This document shows positions 57,281-64,000 of a stretch of DNA of 64,000 nucleotides, piece after piece. Positions within the stretch are counted from its first letter, which is position 1. Each line of letters opens with the position of its first letter. This DNA is from JAPORK01 sp026710285 (lineage in GTDB: Bacteria; Pseudomonadota; Gammaproteobacteria; Pseudomonadales; Endozoicomonadaceae). A program made the position numbers and the translations under genes. The stretch is taken from NCBI GenBank assembly GCA_965201045.1, contig OZ241746.1:806001-870000 (forward strand). Direction: 5' to 3'. A model generated the notes under the pieces. That model was given only the letters and a program-made list of their open reading frames with translations, was not told the DNA's origin and made no database searches.

Positions 57281-59469
57281 TGGGTGCTTATCAACAGCTG
57301 GATTTTCGTATTCAGAAGTGGTGCTTTCAACAAGGGTGGACAGCGCTAAGAGAGATTCAACAGCAAGCTGTTGCTCCGATACTATCACAGCATACAGATG
57401 TTCTGATCAGTGCAGCAACGGCGGCCGGAAAAACCGAAGCTTTTTTTCTACCCGCCTGCAGTGCCGTTGCTGATCAGGAAAACGGGATAAGTATTTTATA
57501 CATCAGCCCACTAAAAGCACTGATCAATGATCAGGACCGTCGCTTAGAAAGTCTGGCTGATTTATTATCAATGCGGGTAACCCCGTGGCATGGAGACAGT
57601 TCTGTTAGCAGAAAAAAACAGCTGCGAAAGTCTCCTTCCGGTATTATTCTTATAACGCCTGAATCTCTGGAATCACTCCTGATCAGAGAAGCAGACTGGG
57701 TTAGAAAAACCTTTAGTCAACTGCAGTATATTGCTATTGATGAATTTCATGCCTTTATTGGAACTGAGCGGGGACATCATTTATTGTCACTGCTAAACCG
57801 GCTGGAACATTTACTGGGCCGGTTGAAAAAACCCATCCCCAGAGTTGCATTGAGTGCCACTTTGGGTCGGTTAAACGATGTTCCGCAATTGCTGCGACCC
57901 AACCAAAGTTTTCCCTGTGAGATTATCAAAGATTTAAAATCTGTTTCGGTAATAAAAATTCAGGTGAGAGGTTATTGTATTACGCCTGTTAATGAAGATC
58001 AGCAACAGCAAGGTACTGATAGCAGAACTATATGCCAGGATCTATTTAAAATTTGCAGAGGCAGCAACCATCTGATTTTTACCAACAGCCGCAATAATAC
58101 AGAAGCTATTGCTGCTCAGCTTAGCCATTTCTGCGCACACTTTGTTGTACCCAACGAATTCTTCCCTCATCACGGCTCTTTGGCAAAGGAACACCGAGAA
58201 CAGCTGGAAAAACGATTGCAAAGAGAAGATTTACCAACCACCGCTGTCTGCACTATGACGCTAGAGTTGGGAATAGATATCGGAAAGGTCGATTCTGTTA
58301 TTCAGGTAACCCCTCCATCTTCAGTGTCTGGTTTAAGGCAACGTATGGGTCGGTCTGGTCGCAGGGGTCAACCGGCTAAACTTCGGGTTATGATAGAAGA
58401 GAGAGCATTAAACAAAAATGCAAATATAGCAGATAAAATGAGGCTGCAACTCATTCAGTCTCTGGCTATGGTCCGGCTGTTAATAGAAAAACAGTGGTTT
58501 GAGCCTGCTGATACCACACTGTGCCATTTTTCTACATTGCTGCATCAGACACTGGCAATCGTAGCGCAATGGGGAGGCATCAGAGCAGATCAACTTTACA
58601 GCCTGCTCAGTAAAGAAGGACCTTTTCAAAAAGTTTGTCCTCAGACGTTTAAGTCTTTGTTAATCCACATGGGTCAGGAAGAGCTGCTAACGCAATTACA
58701 AAGTGGTGAACTGGTGCTGGGCATAAAAGGAGAAGCAATCGTTGGACACTATGCATTTTATGCCGCATTCAACACACCGGAAGAATATCGTATTATATTT
58801 AACGGTAAAACATTAGGAACATTACCTGTTGATTCATTTATCATGGAAGATCAGTACATTGTATTTGGTGGCAAGTTCTGGAAAGTAACAGAAGTTAATA
58901 ATAAGAAAAAAACTGTTTCTGTTGTCAGTGCAGCAGGTGGTCAGCCTCCGAAATTTGGAGGAAATGGTATCTCCATACATGATACGGTGCGACAAGAGAT
59001 GTTTCACATATTAAAAACAGGAGATTATCGGATTGCGGCTGATGGAAAGAAAGTTGATTTTGTTAATAAAACTGCACAGGCATTGTTTGCAGAAAGTGTC
59101 AGTTTTTTTGCAGCAGCAAAACTTGACCGTGAATCAGTAGTGCACCACGGGAACGCTACAGCGATATTTACATGGAGAGGAGATAAAGTAACCAATACGA
59201 TTGCTATGCTGCTGGCTCAGCAAGGCTTTAAAGTAAGCGTCTGTGGCGGGGTTATTGAAGCAGAAAAATCTTCTCCGGCAGAGATCAAAAAAATATTGAG
59301 AAAGTTTGCGCAAAGCGATTTACCCAATGAATACCAGCTTGCCAAACTGGCTCCTGAAACACATATAGAAAAGTTTGATAAGTATTTGCCGGAAGACCTG
59401 TTGTTATCAAGCCATGGAGCGAGAACCTTTTCTGTGCAGGGTGCCAGAGAGTGGCTGTCTGGTATTTGA
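57280..59469 (+). CDS. sngC: Shango SngC-like DEAD/DEAH (Lhr-type) helicase
   Basis: A 729-residue superfamily 2 helicase. The Q-like region REIQQQAV is followed by Walker A SAATAAGKTEA (44-54), SPLKALINDQ, TPESLESLL, the DEFH box (154-157), the SAT motif (192-194), FTNSRNNTEAIA, TLELGIDIG, and motif VI QRMGRSGRRGQ (354-364). A winged-helix and Lhr-like region forms the C-terminal half. It closely resembles BrxHI helicases. Its start overlaps the sngB stop (TAATG). TerB protein, ATPase and helicase in this order is the composition of Shango. The frame is intact. Confidence 0.87.
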   Translation: MGAYQQLDFRIQKWCFQQGWTALREIQQQAVAPILSQHTDVLISAATAAGKTEAFFLPACSAVADQENGISILYISPLKALINDQDRRLESLADLLSMRVTPWHGDSSVSRKKQLRKSPSGIILITPESLESLLIREADWVRKTFSQLQYIAIDEFHAFIGTERGHHLLSLLNRLEHLLGRLKKPIPRVALSATLGRLNDVPQLLRPNQSFPCEIIKDLKSVSVIKIQVRGYCITPVNEDQQQQGTDSRTICQDLFKICRGSNHLIFTNSRNNTEAIAAQLSHFCAHFVVPNEFFPHHGSLAKEHREQLEKRLQREDLPTTAVCTMTLELGIDIGKVDSVIQVTPPSSVSGLRQRMGRSGRRGQPAKLRVMIEERALNKNANIADKMRLQLIQSLAMVRLLIEKQWFEPADTTLCHFSTLLHQTLAIVAQWGGIRADQLYSLLSKEGPFQKVCPQTFKSLLIHMGQEELLTQLQSGELVLGIKGEAIVGHYAFYAAFNTPEEYRIIFNGKTLGTLPVDSFIMEDQYIVFGGKFWKVTEVNNKKKTVSVVSAAGGQPPKFGGNGISIHDTVRQEMFHILKTGDYRIAADGKKVDFVNKTAQALFAESVSFFAAAKLDRESVVHHGNATAIFTWRGDKVTNTIAMLLAQQGFKVSVCGGVIEAEKSSPAEIKKILRKFAQSDLPNEYQLAKLAPETHIEKFDKYLPEDLLLSSHGARTFSVQGAREWLSGI

Positions 59470-59488
59470 TTTCTTCTTCGACAGAATC

Positions 59489-59547
59489 AGGACATCGCTC
59501 TTCGGCAGGCTCAGGACATCGCCCTTCGGCAGGCTCAGGACATCGCT
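59489..59547 (+). repeat. 24-bp tandem repeat after sngC
   Basis: AGGACATCGCYCTTCGGCAG plus GCTC is present twice in full (59489-59512 and 59513-59536), with a partial third copy. It contains the TTCGGCAGGCTCAG intergenic motif also found in the palindromic repeats. It begins 19 bp after the sngC stop. Confidence 0.85.
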
Positions 59548-59549
59548 TG

Positions 59550-59880
59550 GCTAAAGCTTGTCTCTCAGTCACATTTTTTAAGTTATTATTTTTATCCTGT
59601 CAGGTTGCCTGCTGCTGAATATACCAGTCTTTTTGGCATAAACCGTGGGCTGAGCTTGTCGAAGCCTTGAGGATATAAGCAGACGGATTTCGACAGGCTC
59701 AGTCAACGAAGCTGGCAACTATGGCGTTGAGAAATCCTCTTCATGGATTCGACAAACTTATCCCCACGGTATGTTCAGTAAAGATTAGTATATTCAGCAG
59801 AAGATAAACCTGTGAATAAAAACCGGAGCTCAATACATGTGGTTACGATGCGGATTCTGAAGGGCGAGGTTTTACGGTAT
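59550..59880. repeat. CTGTCTCTT palindromic repeat, copy 3 (longest)
   Basis: The left end reads TTGTCTCTCAGTCACATTTTTT. The right end reads ACATGTGGTTACGATGCGGA then TTCTGAAGGGCGAGG, a decayed inverse of the left end. Inside, CCGTGGGCTGAGCTTGTCGAAGCC pairs with TTTCGACAGGCTCAG and with a second partial arm near ATTCGACAAAC, so extra palindromic units were added. At about 330 bp it is the largest copy in the window. Confidence 0.75.
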
Positions 59881-59891
59881 ATTTGATAATA

Positions 59892-59924
59892 TTGCTGAGG
59901 CGTTACAAATAACTGCCTCAACAA
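59892..59924 (-). terminator. Candidate hairpin terminator after mucD
   Basis: TTGCTGAGGC (59892-59901) pairs with GCCTCAACAA (59915-59924) with one mismatch, extended by GTT/AAC inside. It lies 14 bp past the mucD stop on the minus strand. The T tract is weak, so it may only stabilise the 3' end. Confidence 0.45.
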
Positions 59925-59938
59925 TCAGTAATACTCTT

Positions 59939-61552
59939 TTAGTCTCTGTTGAAACTATCTCTTAATTTATCATGGCTATCATTTGATTCTTCCAGGGGAT
60001 AAGCTTTGTAATAAGCTGCACCATCACGAATAATTCGAATAGAGACATTCTCTCCATTACCTTTTTTGCCTTTGAGTTCCTGTTTTCGTTTCGCCAGCGC
60101 CTTGTCTGCTTCATCAAAGTCTTTTTTGTTTGTAATTGGTCTGCCATCTAAATTAGTAATAATATCCCTTGGTCTTAACTCCCATTGTGCACCCACACTA
60201 TCTCTTGGAATGCTGGTCACAATAACACCACTTATTTGCTGATCATCAGAAATATTAAGTGTTTTACGCCATTGATCATCCAGTGATTGTACGCCGATGC
60301 CTAAATATTCACTTAATCTGGCACCCGTTGCTGAATCCCTTTCACTGTTTTGTTTTTTAATAGTGGCTTCAAGAGTGATCATTTTACCATCACGCCATAC
60401 TTTAGCTTCTGCTTTGGTTCCCACAGGAATTCTGCCCACAATAGCTGGTAAGTCATTGAAGTACTCAACTTTTTGCTTGTTAAATTCCAGAATAATATCT
60501 CCTGATTTAAAGCCCGCTTTTGCAGCCGGAGAATTAGGAACAACCTGGGAAATCAGAGCACCTTCAGGATGAGGAAGTTTAAACGATTTAGCAAGATTTT
60601 GATCGATATCCTGGAAAGTAACTCCCAACCAGCCACGCTCAACTTTTCCATGTGCTTTTAATTGTTTGACAACATAGGCTGCTTCATCAGCAGGGATTGC
60701 AAAAGACAGCCCCATAAAACCACCCGATGTGGTTACAATTTGTGAGTTTACTCCAATGACACTTCCATTCATATCAACCAGAGGTCCACCAGAGTTACCA
60801 GGATTAATTGGAACATCGGTTTGAATGAAAGGAACATAGGTTGTACTGCTCAGGCTACGATTTAGTGCACTAATTATACCTTTGGTTACCGTATAATCTA
60901 ATCCATAAGGTGAACCGATAGCCATAACCCATTGTCCGGGTTTTAAATGTGTTGTATCACCTAATTGGAGAACAGGTAAATCTTTGGCATCAATTTTTAA
61001 CAGCGCTAAGTCTGTAGCTTTGTCACTACCAATAATTTTTGCTTTAAATTCACGACGATCTCTGAGTTTTACCATGATTTCATCAGCATCTTTTATAACA
61101 TGTGCATTAGTTAATATATAACCATCATGCGAAAGTATAAAACCAGATCCTAAATATTTAGGCACTGGTTTTTGATTATGCTCAGGCGCTTGTCGCTCTT
61201 GCGGATACAAGCGACGAAAAAATTCGCTGAAAGGATTATCAGGACCATCAAACGGAGAAAACACCTGCTTTGGTTTCACCAGCGTTCTGATATTAACAAC
61301 AGCAGGAGATACACTCTGTGCTAATTTTACAAAATTAGGCAAAGCACAAGAAGAAGATGTAGCCTCATGCTTAGGTGCAGGTTTTTCAGTTTCAAAAAGG
61401 TCAGAAAGTGTGTCATTAGCTGACACGGGCATTACAGATGCAGTAGCAGTATTTTCTTTTTTTAAATCTTTTGCGTAGCATAGTGATAAAGAAGAAAAAA
61501 ACATTACTATTGTGGTAATGACCCCCAAAAATAGTATTCGATAATTTCTCAT
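59939..61552 (-). CDS. mucD: Periplasmic serine protease MucD (DegP/HtrA family)
   Basis: A 537-residue HtrA-type protease/chaperone that degrades misfolded envelope proteins and, in Pseudomonas, restrains the AlgU sigma-factor response. A signal peptide (ILFLGVITTIVMFFSSLSLCYA) precedes a linker. The protease domain carries the triad His151 (TNAHVI), Asp181 (DLALLKI) and Ser254 (GNSGGP). Two PDZ domains follow at about 285-375 (GWLGVTFQDI, PAAKAGFKSGDIIL) and about 420-520 (ISGVIVTSIPRDS, LRPRDIITNLDG). It is slightly longer than Pseudomonas MucD (about 470) because of the N-terminal linker. GGAG precedes the start. It lies 184 bp downstream of mucB. Confidence 0.93.
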   Translation of the reverse strand: MRNYRILFLGVITTIVMFFSSLSLCYAKDLKKENTATASVMPVSANDTLSDLFETEKPAPKHEATSSSCALPNFVKLAQSVSPAVVNIRTLVKPKQVFSPFDGPDNPFSEFFRRLYPQERQAPEHNQKPVPKYLGSGFILSHDGYILTNAHVIKDADEIMVKLRDRREFKAKIIGSDKATDLALLKIDAKDLPVLQLGDTTHLKPGQWVMAIGSPYGLDYTVTKGIISALNRSLSSTTYVPFIQTDVPINPGNSGGPLVDMNGSVIGVNSQIVTTSGGFMGLSFAIPADEAAYVVKQLKAHGKVERGWLGVTFQDIDQNLAKSFKLPHPEGALISQVVPNSPAAKAGFKSGDIILEFNKQKVEYFNDLPAIVGRIPVGTKAEAKVWRDGKMITLEATIKKQNSERDSATGARLSEYLGIGVQSLDDQWRKTLNISDDQQISGVIVTSIPRDSVGAQWELRPRDIITNLDGRPITNKKDFDEADKALAKRKQELKGKKGNGENVSIRIIRDGAAYYKAYPLEESNDSHDKLRDSFNRD

Positions 61553-61736
61553 ATTAATAATTTCTCCATTAAATCATTGAATGTTAAGGTTATAAATTAT
61601 AATGGTATAGTTAATTACTATAACACAACATTTTTGCAAATTTACTGAAATCTGGCAGACTGCTGTAAATTTATAGTATAGACACAGAATAAATATAAGC
61701 CCGTTTTATGAATAATTTTTACCCTTTTGTTCTACA

Positions 61737-62789
61737 TTATTTTCTGTGAATAGATGCTACAATTCGTTCGGCAGTAGCCAGGGGTAGCTCTCCAACCAGC
61801 GTTGCACAGTAATATGCCTTGCCATCAATCCTGAAGACATGAACAGCAACGGTATATGCACCAAATTTCTGCACAGAATGGCTAAGCTTCCCTGATGTAT
61901 CTTTTTCCACATAAACAGAAAAAGATGAAAGACCATCAGAATATAGTATATGATTCGCAAAAATTTCATTATTTACAGGGCTGAGAACTGTGTTGGTATT
62001 ATAATGATAATAGCCTGCTGGTAACCAATCGATACTCCATGGAAATATCGTTGTCTTCTCACCTGCTTTATGCAGTTTACCCTGATCAGGTATTTTCATA
62101 TTAACCTTTTTATTAGCCGCAGCTCCCTTTACCCATAAAACATCCTTGTCTGTTAAAGCGTTACCGGGTTTAAATTTAACAACCATGAAACGCTCAAGTA
62201 CCGCATTGTTTTCATTAATCAGATCCATGCGCAGCAGAATATGTGTTGATCTGTCTATCCACAGCAAAAAACCATACCGGTCCTTGTCTTTTGGAATAAT
62301 TGAAATTTTTGCACATTCTCTGCCAGCCATCCTGGAATTTTTGTCAATTTTAAAAAGATACAGTTTTTTAATCTTTTCAGGAATTATATTAAAATTTTCA
62401 CCTTCAAAAGGAATATAAGAGGCAATATTAGCTAATTCATGCTTTTTAAAACCATCTACTTCTACTATTTTATGGTCTTTCCTTAAAAACTCTCTTTCAT
62501 GACCATCGAGAAAGACCAGTCGTTCATATTCATGTTTATCAGGTTTCATGTGAATTAATTTTACAGTAGAGATTCCAGACTGATCTTCATAAATAAAAAT
62601 TTGCTCATAATTTTCAGTACGCATTGCATGCAGCATGTACTCTATCTGCTTTAATGCAACAAATGCCGATGTATCCTCCTGAGAAAAAAGAGTAACAGAG
62701 CATGGCAATAAAAGAAGAAAAATAATAAAAATTCTCTTTATGTTATCAGAATGAATTAAAAGTTTGTTTATAAAAAAAGTATTTATCAC
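61737..62789 (-). CDS. mucB: Sigma-factor regulatory protein MucB/RseB
   Basis: A 350-residue periplasmic protein that binds the anti-sigma factor MucA and shields it from cleavage, sensing envelope or LPS stress. The N-terminus has a hydrophobic export signal (IFIIFLLLLPCSVTLF). The LolA-like domain shows NYEQIFIYEDQSGISTVKLI and ERLVFLDGHEREFLR, a well-conserved MucB/RseB signature. The small C-terminal domain ends GKAYYCATLVGELPLATAER. The start is GTG with GAAGG upstream. It precedes mucD in transcription and follows mucA after an unusual gap. Confidence 0.9.
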   Translation of the reverse strand: MINTFFINKLLIHSDNIKRIFIIFLLLLPCSVTLFSQEDTSAFVALKQIEYMLHAMRTENYEQIFIYEDQSGISTVKLIHMKPDKHEYERLVFLDGHEREFLRKDHKIVEVDGFKKHELANIASYIPFEGENFNIIPEKIKKLYLFKIDKNSRMAGRECAKISIIPKDKDRYGFLLWIDRSTHILLRMDLINENNAVLERFMVVKFKPGNALTDKDVLWVKGAAANKKVNMKIPDQGKLHKAGEKTTIFPWSIDWLPAGYYHYNTNTVLSPVNNEIFANHILYSDGLSSFSVYVEKDTSGKLSHSVQKFGAYTVAVHVFRIDGKAYYCATLVGELPLATAERIVASIHRK

Positions 62790-63811
62790 AACATTTCACA
62801 CCTTCTGAGTTTTAGACAAATAAAACATTCATGTTAAGAGCCTTGATATTTCATAATCGCTTCAATTTAGACAGCCATAATATTTTAATGATCACAGCAG
62901 ATGCAGCAAGTTAAATGGCTCTGTTGTCTGTGATCATTTTGCTGATATTAAATTTTTTAGTCAGATGGCGTTGACAGTTAAGTTAACCATTTTATTGAAA
63001 CTGCGCATATAGCTCAACATGGTAATGGTGCGCTAACCGCTTATACCTGATAGCAATTCAACAATGACTTTATTTAGTTTGAGAAATAATCTTTCTGCAA
63101 GACTTCACTCTTGTTTCAATAATATTTTTAAAACCAACATACTTTTAAAAGACCAAAAAATATTCTTTCACAGAATTTTATATAATCATCGATTATAAAA
63201 GTTATATACCAGTCAAATCTCAAAGCACTAAATTTTAGTTTTTTACAATCCTTTAATAACAATAATTTTCTTAGAAAACCAATCTGATTTTTTGAAGTTT
63301 ATAAATATGTCACTTCATAAGTTATTATTTTTAGTAGTTCTTTCCGTAGAGCATCTGCATATTTAATCTGTTATTATCATCTAAAAAAAGACGGTTGACT
63401 TTTGTTTTGGCGCTACGATGATTTTTCAGAAAAAAGATTTTTAATATTCTTTTTCTGATTATTATTCAATACCATGCAGTGTTTTATTATTTCCCTAATC
63501 TACAACTAAAAACCGATATTTAAAATACGTTTATTATTCAGTTGTTGTCACACTCCGAAAGTCACCGCTAAACATTAGTAGTTTTTGTATTGCAATATCA
63601 TAGGTATTTGCCAAAAAAATATATACCGATTAATTGAAATTCTCCGATTAAAAAAATCATTCTTCTCTTGTTGTTCAATCTACAGAAACTGTCCTCAGAT
63701 TGCACTTTAAAAGATTAATTACTTTAATTCGCAACAATACACTGTTTGTGTACACACCAAAAAGCAAATATAACATAATCTGCTATAAAATTAATTCAAT
63801 TTGAGTATCCA
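62790..63811. other. 1-kb gap between mucA and mucB without genes
   Basis: About 1020 bp of AT-rich DNA with no open frame I can support on either strand. In Pseudomonas these two genes are adjacent. I saw no recognisable insertion ends, RNA gene or repeat of the window's known families. The part just upstream of mucB may hold its own promoter, allowing expression apart from algU-mucA. Confidence 0.65.
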
Positions 63812-64000
63812 TTAATATAACTGAAACTTAACAGCCCGTACAAAGGGCAACATACCCTGCATACTTTTCATATCGATTTCTTCTGCATGCTGAAAACTAT
63901 AAGCTTTAAATCGTTTAAGCACTTGCTTATCTATTGCTCGCATAACATGCTGTTTTTGTTGTTGAGGATCAATAGCAGTAGGTATTTCATGGACATGCTC
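63812..64000 (-). CDS. mucA: Anti-sigma factor MucA/RseA, C-terminal end (partial)
   Basis: The last 62 codons of a gene that continues beyond the window. It reads AIDPQQQKQHVMRAIDKQVL, then KRFKAYSFQHAEEI and the terminal MQGMLPFVRAVKF. The pattern of His, Gln-Gly and PF-R-V near the end is like the C-terminus of MucA/RseA anti-sigma factors, the periplasmic part bound by MucB. The position directly upstream of mucB-mucD supports the call. The sigma factor algU should lie just outside the window. Confidence 0.7.
   Translation of the reverse strand, partial: EHVHEIPTAIDPQQQKQHVMRAIDKQVLKRFKAYSFQHAEEIDMKSMQGMLPFVRAVKFQLY

Overview
The window looks like a chromosomal segment of an AT-rich, host-associated gammaproteobacterium on the Pseudomonas/Oceanospirillales side of the class. 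The evidence is a Crc-type protein, a mucA-mucB-mucD envelope-stress locus and a waaC-waaG-waaP lipopolysaccharide-core operon. An Endozoicomonadaceae-like symbiont or parasite is my best guess, but it is inferred from gene content and was not tested by any search. More than 40 kb is accessory material pointing to life in or on an animal: six tandem giant Rhs/YD-repeat proteins and four tandem secreted serpins.

Layout. 1-5.8 kb: an IS1634-family insertion sequence, a relic repeat end, a crc-like gene, an orphan FixJ-type response regulator and long AT-rich gaps. 5.8-42.1 kb: six paralogous rhs genes (Rhs1-Rhs6) of about 5.5 kb each, all on the + strand, interrupted once by a secreted protein of unknown function on the - strand. 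All six share a hydrophobic N-terminus, a YD-repeat shell and an Rhs core with two DPxG motifs. Their C-termini diverge but each keeps a Cys and a His in an arrangement that suggests a papain-like hydrolase. Rhs4 is switched off: a five-copy 8-bp repeat breaks its start, and a one-base slip in a T run breaks its end. Rhs5 and Rhs6 share a 1654-bp near-identical tract that looks like recent gene conversion. A 205-bp MITE with a perfect 10-bp target duplication sits between Rhs4 and Rhs5.

42.4-47.3 kb: four serpins on the - strand with signal peptides and equal-length reactive loops. The aligned candidate P1 residues are Lys, Arg, Glu and Asp. 48-53.2 kb: an MFS transporter and the waaC-waaG-waaP operon, separated by copies of a palindromic repeat family with CTGTCTCTT ends. 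53.7-59.5 kb: a three-gene set (TerB-domain protein, P-loop ATPase, Lhr-like helicase) matching the Shango antiphage system. Its first gene is split by a -1 frameshift at an A8 run. 59.9-64 kb: mucD, mucB and the 3' end of mucA on the - strand, with an unusual 1-kb gap between mucA and mucB.

How it fits together. The Rhs array and the serpins look like a host- or competitor-facing kit: delivered enzymes plus protease inhibitors, diversified by duplication, conversion and repeat slippage. The Shango set is phage defence. waaCGP and mucABD maintain the envelope. No tRNA, rRNA or CRISPR array was seen.
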